DNA from: Mesorhizobium sp. M9A.F.Ca.ET.002.03.1.2
GTDB taxonomy: Bacteria; Pseudomonadota; Alphaproteobacteria; Rhizobiales; Rhizobiaceae
Reading direction: 5' to 3'
Length of the DNA stretch: 64,000 bases
Assembly (NCBI RefSeq): GCF_003952365.1
Contig: NZ_CP034443.1
Location: 5,263,001-5,327,000, forward strand
Below, one piece after another: positions 18,919-27,819 of this stretch. Position 1 is the stretch's first letter; each line of letters begins with the position of its first letter. Position numbers and translations under genes: made by a program. The notes beneath the pieces were generated by a model. The model had not been told where the DNA came from, did no database searches, and worked only from the letters and a program-made list of their open reading frames with translations.

Positions 18919-19719
18919 TCAGCCGGCCGCCGCGACGGCCTCACGCATCGCAGCGACAATCTCTTCCGGTGTCGCTCTGGAGGTGATGAACGGCAGGCCC
19001 TTGCGCCGCCTTGTCCAGCCGACGACTGCCAGCTTCTGTGCCGCAGGCTCGAAGCGCTGCGCCAGCACCCAGCTCAGGCAATCGATTGCCGCGACATCGG
19101 CCCTGCCCTCGGCAATCGCGACGATCGACGCGCGGTGGCCGCCGCTTTCGCTGCGCTCTGAGAAGATGTCCAGGCTCTCGCCCATCGCCTTCAGATCGCG
19201 CGTCAGCCCTACGAGGCCCGACATCGAATCGGAGCTGTTGAAGGTGAAGCGCATGCTGCGCAGCAGGTCGAGAGGAACGAGAGGGCTGCCGTCATCAGGC
19301 GATCGAGCAGACGGCGCACCGTCCGCGCGCATCACGAGGGCGCTCGAATAGAGTTCGCCCTGCCCGCCTTCGAAGGCATCGTAATTCGGCTGGCCGATCA
19401 CCTGGACATGCTCCGACAGGCCGATTTCCATCGGACCCCAGCAGGTTTGCGCGAACAGCAACGCCGGATGCAGCCAGAGCCCGTGAAAATCCAGTTCGTC
19501 CGGCGGCAGCGTCGCCGGATCGGGCGCGATGACCTTTCCGGCGGCGTCGCGGATGCCGCCTTCTACAGGCCGCAAATCAGCGTTGACGCGAGCGATGGTC
19601 TGCGGCGCGTCGATGCCTTTTTGCCGGAAGACATCACGCAGCCGCGCCCATTGGGCATCGACCTCGCCGCGCATTTCGGGCCAGTCATACATCGGCAAGG
19701 CGGCAACGAAATCGCTCAT
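18919..19719 (-). CDS. orphan PhnD-like substrate-binding-fold protein
   Basis: A 266-residue protein of the phosphate/phosphonate-binding (PhnD-like) family, starting MSDFVAALPMYDWPE. Family-like features are the LPMYDWPE opening, the SEHVQVIGQPNYDAFEGGQGELYSS region (shown here only in part: GQPNYDAFEGG) and the late ADVAAIDCLSW segment. There is no signal peptide, which is odd for an ABC-transporter binding protein, and no permease or ATPase nearby. It may act as a cytoplasmic sensor or scavenger. The shorter start at 19719 is preferred over 19773. It ends six bases from the convergent dddP-like gene. Confidence 0.72.
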   Translation of the reverse strand: MSDFVAALPMYDWPEMRGEVDAQWARLRDVFRQKGIDAPQTIARVNADLRPVEGGIRDAAGKVIAPDPATLPPDELDFHGLWLHPALLFAQTCWGPMEIGLSEHVQVIGQPNYDAFEGGQGELYSSALVMRADGAPSARSPDDGSPLVPLDLLRSMRFTFNSSDSMSGLVGLTRDLKAMGESLDIFSERSESGGHRASIVAIAEGRADVAAIDCLSWVLAQRFEPAAQKLAVVGWTRRRKGLPFITSRATPEEIVAAMREAVAAAG

Positions 19720-19803
19720 GCCGGGATTTTGATCTTTACGCTGAGAAACTGACGAGACCATTGATACGCGCACCTGGGCATCGCCGCCGGCGATGCCGCA
19801 AAT

Positions 19804-20826
19804 TCATTCCTTCGGCGGCTCGGCAGGCACCGGCGCGCTGCCAAGCCCATTGAGGCTGCGCGCCCTGACGCGCGGCTTGAACGCCCGGCCCGGTTCCGGC
19901 GTGCGCCGCAGCACCGGGTGGACGACCGGCTCCTTCGCCTTGAAGGCATATGCCTTGAGCAATGCAAAATAATTCGGAAAGGCGTAGCCATTGTTCATCC
20001 GCAGCCATTCGTCACGGCGCTCGGCAAACAGCTTCGGCAGCCGGTACCAGGCCACGGTCGGGCTCTTGTGATGGACGAGGTGCAGGTTGTTGTTGAGAAA
20101 CAGCAAGGACAGCGGCGAACGCTCGACGATCACCGTGCGACCTTCCGGATGCTCCGACCACTGGTGCTCGGCGAAGGTACGGATCGAGATCAGCGACTGG
20201 CCGAGCCACACCGGCACCAGGACGTAGAGCCACAGCGGGATGCCGAAGCCGAACTGCACGACAGGCAACACCACGGCGAGGCCGATCGCGTGCAGCAGCC
20301 ATGCCTTGCGGATCACCCTGTCGCCGGCAAGCATCTGCTTGGCATCGTCGATGAAGAAGCCGATGCACGACAGCCACGGGCCAAACACGAGGCGGCCGAT
20401 CATGGTGTTGTTTATTTTCAGCAGGAACTTCATCGCCGGCGGCAATTCGTCATGGTGCCACAGCGCCTTGTAGTAGCTTTCGGGATCGTCAAGCGGATCG
20501 GTCAACCGTTCGTCGGCATGATGGCGCAGATGAATGATCTTGAAACGGCGGAACGGCCAAACGAGGCCGATCGGCAGGAAGACGAACGCTTCGTTGAGCT
20601 GCGCATTGCGGGTCGGATGGCCATGCAGGATTTCGTGCGCCAGCGAGGATTGCAGCGCGACCATCAAGGCCAGAGCGACGAGCGCCAGCAACGGGTAGGA
20701 CGGCCAGAGGAGCAAGCCGGCGGCGAGCCAGGTGCCATAACAGAAGAATGCGAGAAATACGGTCGGCCATTCGATGGCCGGTGCGCTGCGTCGTCTACTA
20801 CCTGTGTTCGTCATGCGATCGACCAC
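19804..20826 (-). CDS. fatty acid desaturase family protein
   Basis: Membrane di-iron desaturase or hydroxylase. The three histidine boxes are clear: HEILHGH at 64-70, HLRHH at 99-103 and HLVHH in the C-terminal half, with further FAEHQW before the last box. Four membrane segments lie around the boxes. Length is 340 residues from a GTG at 20826 that has GGAAGG close upstream; ATG 20814 is the alternative. Substrate could be an acyl chain, a carotenoid or an alkyl chain. The C-terminal tail is proline-rich. Confidence 0.85.
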   Translation of the reverse strand: MVDRMTNTGSRRRSAPAIEWPTVFLAFFCYGTWLAAGLLLWPSYPLLALVALALMVALQSSLAHEILHGHPTRNAQLNEAFVFLPIGLVWPFRRFKIIHLRHHADERLTDPLDDPESYYKALWHHDELPPAMKFLLKINNTMIGRLVFGPWLSCIGFFIDDAKQMLAGDRVIRKAWLLHAIGLAVVLPVVQFGFGIPLWLYVLVPVWLGQSLISIRTFAEHQWSEHPEGRTVIVERSPLSLLFLNNNLHLVHHKSPTVAWYRLPKLFAERRDEWLRMNNGYAFPNYFALLKAYAFKAKEPVVHPVLRRTPEPGRAFKPRVRARSLNGLGSAPVPAEPPKE

Positions 20827-21042
20827 TGCCCTTCCAGTCGCCGGAACTCCGTGATTCCTGACAACATTGTGTCAGGAGCGTTGAGTTGCTGCAACGCGAC
20901 AAAGCGCACTAGATGTTGCGATTGCGCATTTTCAGCCGCATATGTTATCTATTGTAAACAAGTCAGAGGATTCATTTACGCCTGAGACGCCGCCTTGGCG
21001 GATTTGGCGAATTTTTTTCCTCCTAACGGCAGGAATGACGAT

Positions 21043-21885
21043 ATGGACAAACGCGACCTGTCGACGGTCTTTCGGGAGCGCCTGAAAATGCTCTTGACAC
21101 GGTCCGACTTGAACCAGTCAGCCTTCGCGGCCGCGGTGGGCATCGACCGTTCCGCGCTTTCGCAGCTTCTGTCCGGCGCCTCGACGCGCCTTCCCCGCGC
21201 CGAAACGCTGCTCAACATCGCTGCCGAATTCAAGGTGTCGCTCGACTGGCTGCTCGGCCTCAGCCAGGACGAAGGCGTTACCGGTGAAATCCGCGAAAGC
21301 CTGGAGATCGAGGAGGCGCCCGACGGTTTCGACCGCACGCTGCTGGCCAGATGGCATGCCGAGGCCGCGGGCACGAAAATCCGTTACGTGCCGGCCGGCA
21401 TCCCCGATCTTCTGCGCACCGAGGCGCTTGTCGACTACGAGGCGGGCATCGCCAACAAGAGCCGCGAAGCGCAGGCCGGCGAGACGCAGTATCGCATCGA
21501 CTACAACCGGCGGCCGGAAACCGACATGGAAGTCTGCATGCCGCGCCACACGCTGGAGATCTTTGCGCGCGGGCTGGGCGTGTGGGATCGTTTCCCGGAG
21601 GCCGACCGCCACCAGCAGCTTCTCCATATGGCGACGCTGCTCGACGACCTTTATCCGACCTTCCGCCTGTTTCTCTATGACGGGCGGATGCGCTATTCAA
21701 TCCCCTACACCATCTTCGGGCCCTATCGCGCCGCCATCTATGTCGGCGACATGTATCTGGTGCTGAACGCGACCCAGCCAGTCCGCACGCTGACCAGCCA
21801 TTTCGACAATCTGATCCGCGCCGCCGACGTCAACGCGCATGAGGCCGCCAGCTTCACGCAAAGGCTGGCGGAAATGCGATTTTGA
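21043..21885 (+). CDS. XRE-family transcriptional regulator
   Basis: A 280-residue DNA-binding protein. Residues about 10-70 form a helix-turn-helix of the XRE/Cro type (LNQSAFAAAVGIDRSALSQL, then LPRAETLLNIAAEF). The remaining 200 residues form a conserved C-terminal domain with PYTIFGPYRAAIYVGDMYLVL that I cannot name; it may bind a ligand. AGGA lies nine bases before ATG 21043. It directly precedes the SamR-like operator and bmt in the same direction and could regulate this locus. Confidence 0.8.
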   Translation: MDKRDLSTVFRERLKMLLTRSDLNQSAFAAAVGIDRSALSQLLSGASTRLPRAETLLNIAAEFKVSLDWLLGLSQDEGVTGEIRESLEIEEAPDGFDRTLLARWHAEAAGTKIRYVPAGIPDLLRTEALVDYEAGIANKSREAQAGETQYRIDYNRRPETDMEVCMPRHTLEIFARGLGVWDRFPEADRHQQLLHMATLLDDLYPTFRLFLYDGRMRYSIPYTIFGPYRAAIYVGDMYLVLNATQPVRTLTSHFDNLIRAADVNAHEAASFTQRLAEMRF

Positions 21886-21914
21886 CGGTCTGTTTCCCGC
21901 GCTGACATTGACGG

Positions 21915-21936
21915 CATATAAAGAGTTCTTTATATG
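21915..21936. promoter_or_regulatory. 22-bp palindromic operator upstream of bmt (SamR/SahR-like)
   Basis: Perfect ten-base arms CATATAAAGA and TCTTTATATG flank a two-base centre GT, 38 bases before the bmt start. A sister site with arms GATATAAAGA/TCTTTATATC is at 36851. The pattern resembles the ATAAAGATATCTTTAT motif I recall for ArsR-family methionine-cycle regulators of alphaproteobacteria (SamR/SahR). The regulator gene is not in the window. Confidence 0.75.
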
Positions 21937-21974
21937 TTTATCCCGATAGAAAATTCCCGGAAGGCGTATTTCCA

Positions 21975-22991
21975 ATGACCAATCCGATCGACGCGCTGCT
22001 TGCCGAAAAGGGCGTTCTGCTCGCCGATGGCGCCACCGGCACCAACCTGTTCGCCATGGGGCTGGAGGCCGGCGAGGCGCCCGAACTCTTGAACGAGACG
22101 GCACCCGACACCATCACCAGCCTGCACCAGAACTTCGTCGATGCCGGTGCTGACATCATCCTGACCAATTCCTTCGGCGGCACTCGCCACCGGCTGAAGC
22201 TGCACCATGCACAGGATCGTGTGCATGCGCTGAACAAGCGCGCCGCCGAGATCGCCCGCGCTGTCGCCGATGGAGCCGGCCGCAAGATCATCGTGGCCGG
22301 TTCGGTCGGCCCGACCGGCGAGTTGCTGGTGCCGCTCGGCGCCATGACCTATGACGAGGCGGTCGAGGCCTTTGCCGAACAGATCGAGGGCCTGAAGGCC
22401 GGCGGCGCCGAAGTCGCCTGGATCGAGACCATGTCGGCGCCGGACGAAATCCGCGCCGCTGCCGAAGCCGCGATCCGCGTCGGCCTGCCCTATACCTATA
22501 CCGGTTCCTTCGACACCGCCGGGCGCACCATGATGGGGCTTTTGCCGAAGGACATCCACGGCGTCGCCGATGGGCTGTCGCAGGCGCCGCTCGGGGTCGG
22601 CGCGAATTGCGGTGTCGGCGCTTCCGACATCCTCGCCTCACTGCTCGACATGACCGAGGCGAAGCCGGAGGCGACGGTGATCGTCAAGGGCAATTGCGGC
22701 ATTCCGGAATTCCGCGGCGCCGAGATCCATTATTCCGGCACGCCCGAACTGATGGCCGATTATGTCAGGCTTGCCGTCGATGCCGGCGCAAAGATCGTCG
22801 GCGGCTGCTGCGGCACCTCGTTCGCCCATCTGGCCGCCATGCGCAAGGCGCTCGACGCGCATACCAGGTCGGATCGCCCGACCGTCGAGAAAATCGTCGA
22901 GCGCATCGGCCCGATGCGCAACAAGCAGGCGACAGTCAACACCGCCGAGACCAGCGAAGCCCGTCGCGAGCGCCGGCGCAGCCGTGCCTGA
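21975..22991 (+). CDS. bmt: betaine/homocysteine S-methyltransferase
   Basis: Zinc-dependent transfer of a methyl group to homocysteine, giving methionine; in rhizobia the usual donor is glycine betaine. The 338-residue protein is a single homocysteine S-methyltransferase barrel with DGATGTNLF at 18-26, and the zinc cysteines C212 (GANCGVG) and C278/C279 (VGGCCGTS). It ends with an Arg-rich tail. It is preceded by the SamR-like palindrome and followed by a hairpin terminator. Its presence among demethylases suggests recycling of a betaine methyl group to methionine. The donor (betaine, DMSP, S-methylmethionine) is inferred. Confidence 0.88.
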   Translation: MTNPIDALLAEKGVLLADGATGTNLFAMGLEAGEAPELLNETAPDTITSLHQNFVDAGADIILTNSFGGTRHRLKLHHAQDRVHALNKRAAEIARAVADGAGRKIIVAGSVGPTGELLVPLGAMTYDEAVEAFAEQIEGLKAGGAEVAWIETMSAPDEIRAAAEAAIRVGLPYTYTGSFDTAGRTMMGLLPKDIHGVADGLSQAPLGVGANCGVGASDILASLLDMTEAKPEATVIVKGNCGIPEFRGAEIHYSGTPELMADYVRLAVDAGAKIVGGCCGTSFAHLAAMRKALDAHTRSDRPTVEKIVERIGPMRNKQATVNTAETSEARRERRRSRA

Positions 22992-23004
22992 CAACGCTGA
23001 AAAG

Positions 23005-23032
23005 AGGCCGGCGAGGTTTCCCTTGCCGGCCT
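23005..23032 (+). terminator. hairpin after bmt
   Basis: Eight-base perfect stem AGGCCGGC/GCCGGCCT with a 12-base loop, 13 bases beyond the bmt stop. No T-tract follows, so efficiency is uncertain. Confidence 0.55.
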
Positions 23033-23093
23033 GCCTCACCCGCCCGTGGACTGGTTCCTTATTCTAGATGAAGGAAACCGGGCCGTATCGCCA

Positions 23094-25184
23094 CTACCGA
23101 TTGCCGCCAAGCGCCGAGGCAAGGCGCACAAGCGAGAGGAACTCGGACCGATACCCAAACGGGTCGGCCCCCCGGGCGGCAGTGGCAATCTCCATGATCC
23201 TGTCGTAACCGAACTTCGCGGTCGCATCCTCGTCGCGCAGTTTCTGGCCGAAGGCCGCGACGGCGACGGAGAAACGCTGGTCGGTGCTGGCCTGATCGAA
23301 GCTCGACACCTCGTTGGCTGATGTCACCGGCGTGGTGATCAATTTCGAGGCATCCTCGTTCGGCAGCTTGTAGCGGATTTTCACGAAAGCATATTCGTCG
23401 GCGTTAGCGACGCCGCCATTGTTCACCGACGCCTGGCCGTAGCGCAGCGGGTCGATCTGCTCGCCGCCGCTGCCCTTCGGCGTAACCTCGTAGATCGCGG
23501 TGACCGAATGGCCGGAGCCGATCTCGCCGGCATCGACGCGGTCGTTGTTGAAATCCTCGCGGTTCAAGGCACGGGTCTCGTAGCCGATCAGCCGGTATTC
23601 CGAGACCTTGTTCGGGTTGAACTCGACTTGGATCTTCACGTCCTTGGCGATGGTGAACAGTGTCGAGGACGCATCCTCGACCAGCACCTTCTCCGCCTCG
23701 GCCAAAGTGTCGATATAGGCGGCAGTGCCGTTCCCATTCTGGGCGATGGTCTGCATCATCTGGTCGTTCAGATTGCCGCGGCCGAAGCCGAACACCGACA
23801 GGAACACCCCGGTCTTACGCTCCTTTTCGACCAACCGCTTCAGATCGTCGTCGTCGGTCTGGCCGACGTTGAAGTCGCCGTCCGTGGCGAGCATCACGCG
23901 GTTGATCCCGTTGTTGACGAAGGACTCTTGCGCCAGGCTGTAGGCTTGCCTGATGCCCGCCTCGCCGGCCGTGCTGCCGCCGGGCCTCAAAGTATCGATG
24001 GCATTGAGGATCTTGTCCTTCTCCGAGACCTTGGTCGGTTCGAGCACGGTGCCGGCATCACCCGCATAAGTGACGATCGAGACCGTGTCGTCCGGCTTCA
24101 GCCTGCTGACCAGCAGCCGGAAGGCCGACTGCAAGAGCGGCAGCTTGTCCTGCTCGTTCATCGAGCCCGACACGTCGATCAGGAACACCAGATTGGCCTT
24201 GGGCTGCTCGGCCGGTTTGACGTCGAAACCCTTGATGGCGACATGCATCAGCTTGGTGTGCTCGTTCCACGGCGTCGGCATGACGCTGACGGTCGAATTG
24301 AACGGCGTCGAGGCAGAATCCGGCCCTTTCCAGTCATAGGGGAAGTAGTTGATCATCTCCTCGACGCGGACAGTGTCGGCCTGCGGCACGAAACCTTCCC
24401 TGAGCGAACGGCGCACGAAGGAATAGGAGGCGGTGTCGACATCGATCGAGAAGGTCGAGATCGGGTCTTCGAGTGCTGCGCGCACCGGATTGGTCTTGAA
24501 ATCCTCGACGCGGTCGCGGTTTTGCTCCGGCAGCGGCATCTGGTCGGCCGGCATGGCTTGCGGCTGCACCATCAGCTTGGATTCGGCTGTCGTGCCGGGC
24601 TGGGCGCTTGCACCGCCGTCCTGTGCGAACTGGCCGCTCGGCGCGGGCGTCGGCGCATTGCGGGTCAGCGCATCCTGGTTCGCCAGGCCGCCAACGGCCG
24701 CCGATTCGGACTTCGGCGGCGAAGCCGGCGCGACAAGCGCCTCGGCCGCGACGCGGCTTTCGCTGTCGGCGTCGGCTTTCTTCTGCTTGTCGGCCTCGGC
24801 TACGGCAAGCGGTCTCACCGTGGCCGGCCGTTCAGCCGCCGGTTTGTCGGCCAGCGTTTCGGTTATCTTGCCGTCTCCACCGGAATGAAATGACTGCTCC
24901 TGCAACATATAAATGGCGGCGTATCCGGCGATCGGCAGGGCGACGAGCCCGGCAATGGCCGGCGTGGCGATGAGTTTCTTTTGCATGATTTCGCTCCAGA
25001 GCTTTTGTGCTCGCTCTGTGAGACGAAGCCCGTTCGCCGATCCTTGGGCGGCAGGTGAAGTTTTTTCGTCCATGTCGGCCTCGTAGGCACGCATGGCGGC
25101 CTCGAAGGCACGCGCCTTCGCGTCGGTACCCGGCGCCGGTGCTGCGATGTCGCGCAGCCTCCTGAGTTCGTTGTCGTCGACCAT
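23094..25184 (-). CDS. YfbK-like von Willebrand factor A protein
   Basis: Membrane-anchored vWA-domain protein of 696 residues. A single membrane segment lies near 72-95, followed by a long Ala/Pro/Glu-rich linker, the vWA domain with the MIDAS motif D337-x-S339-x-S341 (DVSGSMNE) and a C-terminal YfbK-type (DUF3520) domain. The topology is like an anti-sigma factor: cytoplasmic N-terminus and periplasmic C-terminus. GGGGAA lies eight bases before ATG 25184, which is two bases beyond the sigma-factor stop, so the two genes are coupled. Role probably envelope sensing or protein assembly; unproven. Confidence 0.83.
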   Translation of the reverse strand: MVDDNELRRLRDIAAPAPGTDAKARAFEAAMRAYEADMDEKTSPAAQGSANGLRLTERAQKLWSEIMQKKLIATPAIAGLVALPIAGYAAIYMLQEQSFHSGGDGKITETLADKPAAERPATVRPLAVAEADKQKKADADSESRVAAEALVAPASPPKSESAAVGGLANQDALTRNAPTPAPSGQFAQDGGASAQPGTTAESKLMVQPQAMPADQMPLPEQNRDRVEDFKTNPVRAALEDPISTFSIDVDTASYSFVRRSLREGFVPQADTVRVEEMINYFPYDWKGPDSASTPFNSTVSVMPTPWNEHTKLMHVAIKGFDVKPAEQPKANLVFLIDVSGSMNEQDKLPLLQSAFRLLVSRLKPDDTVSIVTYAGDAGTVLEPTKVSEKDKILNAIDTLRPGGSTAGEAGIRQAYSLAQESFVNNGINRVMLATDGDFNVGQTDDDDLKRLVEKERKTGVFLSVFGFGRGNLNDQMMQTIAQNGNGTAAYIDTLAEAEKVLVEDASSTLFTIAKDVKIQVEFNPNKVSEYRLIGYETRALNREDFNNDRVDAGEIGSGHSVTAIYEVTPKGSGGEQIDPLRYGQASVNNGGVANADEYAFVKIRYKLPNEDASKLITTPVTSANEVSSFDQASTDQRFSVAVAAFGQKLRDEDATAKFGYDRIMEIATAARGADPFGYRSEFLSLVRLASALGGNR

Positions 25185-25186
25185 GG

Positions 25187-25750
25187 TCACACTTCCCCGG
25201 CTGAACGCATGAGCGTCTTCAACCGTTTCTTCGCTTCATGGATGTGCCAGGAAACCGTCGTCTCCGAGATCGTCATCGCCTCGGCGGCGGCGGCGTGGCT
25301 CAACCCTTCGCCATAGACGAGCAGTACCGCGTCGCGCTGCTTGTCCGGCAGCATCCGCACCGCCGCCCAAAGCGCCTCGGCCGGATCCTCGGGATCGGCC
25401 GAAGCCTCTCCCGAGATCAATGCGTAAGCGCCATAGGCTTCGGTCTTGACCGTCTCGCGGGCGGTCTTGCGCATCATGTCGCGCGCTGCGTTCAGCGTCA
25501 TGGTGTAGAGCCAGGTCGTGAAGGCGCCGCTGCCGTGATAGTCGCGGATCGCCCGGCCGAGCCGGACACAGACTTCCTGGGCGATGTCCTCGGCGTCGGC
25601 CTTTTTCCCGCACCAGCGATAGGCGGCGCGATAGACGAAATCATAGTGCCTTTCGAGCAATCTGCCGAAAGCCCTTCTGTCTCCGCCTTTCGCCCACCCG
25701 ATCAGCTCGGCGTCGGAGGCTTCGCTTTCATCCAGCATCAGCGCCATCAT
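25187..25750 (-). CDS. ECF-type RNA polymerase sigma factor
   Basis: Extracytoplasmic-function sigma factor of 187 residues. Region 2 spans about 22-95 (YDFVYRAAYRWCGKKADAED, FTTWLYTMTLNAARD) and region 4 about 125-180 (LPDKQRDAVLLVYGEGLSHA, WHIHEAKKRLK). It is the first gene of a two-gene operon with the vWA membrane protein, which may act as its anti-sigma factor. Its target promoter is not identified. Confidence 0.9.
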   Translation of the reverse strand: MMALMLDESEASDAELIGWAKGGDRRAFGRLLERHYDFVYRAAYRWCGKKADAEDIAQEVCVRLGRAIRDYHGSGAFTTWLYTMTLNAARDMMRKTARETVKTEAYGAYALISGEASADPEDPAEALWAAVRMLPDKQRDAVLLVYGEGLSHAAAAEAMTISETTVSWHIHEAKKRLKTLMRSAGEV

Positions 25751-25836
25751 TTGCTTGTTGGACGAAGGCTAATGGCGATTCCTTGGGGCGGTGGAAAGAT
25801 TTTTTTGGGAGGCGGTCAGAGGGGACCACCGGCGCA

Positions 25837-26574
25837 CTACTCCAGTGTCTCCGCAAACAGCGTCGTCAGCCGCTTCCAATGGCGCTCGGCGCCGGTCGCA
25901 TTGAAGACGCTGTGATCCGGAACGCACCAGCCATGCGCCATGCCGGCGTAATTCTCGATGACATGATCGACCTCAGCCGCGCGCAGCGCTTCGGCCAGCC
26001 GCGCCGCCTGCTCCGGGGGGAAACTTCTGTCCACGCCCGCGGTGCCGACATAGACCCGCGCCTTGATCGATGCAGCCTTCCGGTGCGGGCTGTCGGCGGC
26101 GTCGCTGGCCAGATTGCCGCCATGGAAGCTGGCGGCGGCAACGATGCGATCGGGATAGGTCGCGGCGGCGTTCAGCGCCCGCGCCCCACCCATGCAATAG
26201 CCGACAGTGCCGACCGGTCCGGTCAGGCCTTCGGCATCGAGCGCATCGAGAAAAGCGCCGCTGTCGCGGATGGTCATGTCCTGTGTCGTGCCGCTGAGGA
26301 GACCCGTGATGACAGCCTTGCGCTTCTCGTCGCTGAAGGCGGTCTTGGCCTCGAAGGGGCCGTAGGGCGCGTTGCGGTAGAAAAGGTCCGGGACCAGCAC
26401 CGCATAGCCCTGCCCTGCGAGTTTCTCAGCTATCTGGTCGAGCGCGGGACGCGGGCCAAAAGCGTCCATGTAGAGGATGATAGCGACCTTGGACGATGGA
26501 GCAGTTGCCGAGCGGAACAATCCCGCTTTGGCGATGCCGTCTTCGGTCTTGATCTGAATGTCCTGCTTCGCCAT
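25837..26574 (-). CDS. dienelactone hydrolase family protein
   Basis: Alpha/beta hydrolase of 245 residues with a cysteine nucleophile (GYCMGG) and a late histidine in YAGMAHGWCVP, the pattern of carboxymethylenebutenolidase. Such enzymes open dienelactone in chlorocatechol or catechol pathways, though many relatives have unknown substrates. The start MAKQDIQIK has GGAG nine bases upstream; the frame is open further upstream without similarity. No aromatic-degradation genes are near. Confidence 0.85.
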   Translation of the reverse strand: MAKQDIQIKTEDGIAKAGLFRSATAPSSKVAIILYMDAFGPRPALDQIAEKLAGQGYAVLVPDLFYRNAPYGPFEAKTAFSDEKRKAVITGLLSGTTQDMTIRDSGAFLDALDAEGLTGPVGTVGYCMGGARALNAAATYPDRIVAAASFHGGNLASDAADSPHRKAASIKARVYVGTAGVDRSFPPEQAARLAEALRAAEVDHVIENYAGMAHGWCVPDHSVFNATGAERHWKRLTTLFAETLE

Positions 26575-26730
26575 TGCCTGCTCCATTTGATTGCCGTGCG
26601 ATACATATCCGTGCCGGAGGGTTGGGCAAATCAATGGTGGATCCGCCACGTTCACAAATGCGTATCTCCCAGGCTACGATGGCCTGACAGCGAACAGCGC
26701 GTTTCAATTTGGCCATAGGACAGAGCTCAT

Positions 26731-27015
26731 ATGTGGCTGACGGCCTTCCTAGCTTTTTTCGCGGGTGTTTTTGGCGCCAATGGCGTCCCTCATTTTGTCA
26801 GCGGGATAACCAAGGGTTCCTACCCTTGCCTCTTCGGCAACTCTGCTATCCCCAATCTGATAGCCGGCTGGGCTAGCTTCGTCGTGGCGACCCTCTTCGT
26901 CTACGCGACCGATTTCGCACAGTATCCCGCCGTCTCGCTGGTTTCGGGCGCCATCGGGGTCCTGCTGATGGGTCTCTTTCATGCAGCGGGGCTGGCTTTC
27001 GGCCGAAAATCCTAA
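26731..27015 (+). CDS. small conserved membrane protein
   Basis: A 94-residue hydrophobic protein with three predicted membrane helices (about 3-20, 42-60, 66-90) and GVPHFVSGITKGSYPC in the first loop. I do not recognise a function. The next gene is convergent 28 bases away. Confidence 0.65.
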   Translation: MWLTAFLAFFAGVFGANGVPHFVSGITKGSYPCLFGNSAIPNLIAGWASFVVATLFVYATDFAQYPAVSLVSGAIGVLLMGLFHAAGLAFGRKS

Positions 27016-27043
27016 GACCGACAGGTCTCGTTCAGCCGCCTAG

Positions 27044-27730
27044 CTAGCGCGCGAAAGCTGCCATGTGGAAGGCCTGAACCTCCGGCGGATAGCGATAGGA
27101 TGTTCCATACGGACAGGCATTGCGGTCGAGGCAGCCACCCGTGCGGCAAGGCGAGCCATCGGCGCCGCGCACGTACCCGAGACAGGATTGGTAGGCAAAA
27201 CCGCGCACGGAATAGGCTTCGATAGGGCAGGATTTCAGGCAAGGTTTTTCGACACATGCATCGCAAAGATGAATCGCTTCGCGAGTTTCCTCAAACGCAA
27301 TCTCGGCCTCGAACAGCAGCGCGCCGCGGTAGGCGTGCCAGAGCCCGTATCGCGGATGCATGAGGATGCCGAGCGGCGATGGTTTTAGTCCCTCCGCCCG
27401 CATCGCCCATTGCTGGAACGGCAGATAGGGCCTGTCGGACGGCGACACGGCACGCGCGCCGAAGTCGTTCGCCACCGCGCCGATGACTTCGCGCGACCAT
27501 GTGTCGAGCGGATTGGCGATGACCCGCGACTGGCTCTCGCGCCAGCGCAGGAAATGCGGCCAAGGTGCTGCACCCGCCTGCCCTACCAGCACGATGGATT
27601 TGGCGGGAGCGCTGGAGAGACCGAACGGCGTGTCCTCGCCATCGGCAAAATTGAAGCCGCCGCGAAGCATGAGACCGTAGGCGGAAAGCGCTGCCGCTAT
27701 ATCTTCGATCATGCTGCGCGCAACACTCAC
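27044..27730 (-). CDS. 4Fe-4S ferredoxin-type protein (QueG C-terminal-like)
   Basis: A 228-residue protein whose last 80 residues carry two iron-sulfur cluster motifs: CDACVEKPCLKSCP (C-x2-C-x4-C-x3-C) and a second set of four cysteines in QSCLGY...SPCRTGGCLDRNACPYG. The N-terminal part resembles the non-cobalamin region of epoxyqueuosine-reductase relatives. It ends on the same strand 89 bases after the mttB2 stop. It might donate low-potential electrons to the corrinoid activation system, but this is only inferred from position. Confidence 0.72.
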   Translation of the reverse strand: MSVARSMIEDIAAALSAYGLMLRGGFNFADGEDTPFGLSSAPAKSIVLVGQAGAAPWPHFLRWRESQSRVIANPLDTWSREVIGAVANDFGARAVSPSDRPYLPFQQWAMRAEGLKPSPLGILMHPRYGLWHAYRGALLFEAEIAFEETREAIHLCDACVEKPCLKSCPIEAYSVRGFAYQSCLGYVRGADGSPCRTGGCLDRNACPYGTSYRYPPEVQAFHMAAFAR

Positions 27731-27819
27731 CCCTTCCTGTCCGGATCAGAGAAGGCGCTCCGCCAGACTTCCTTGTGGATGATGTTGGCGACTTTAGCCC
27801 CGCCTGACTCGGGCTCCTT

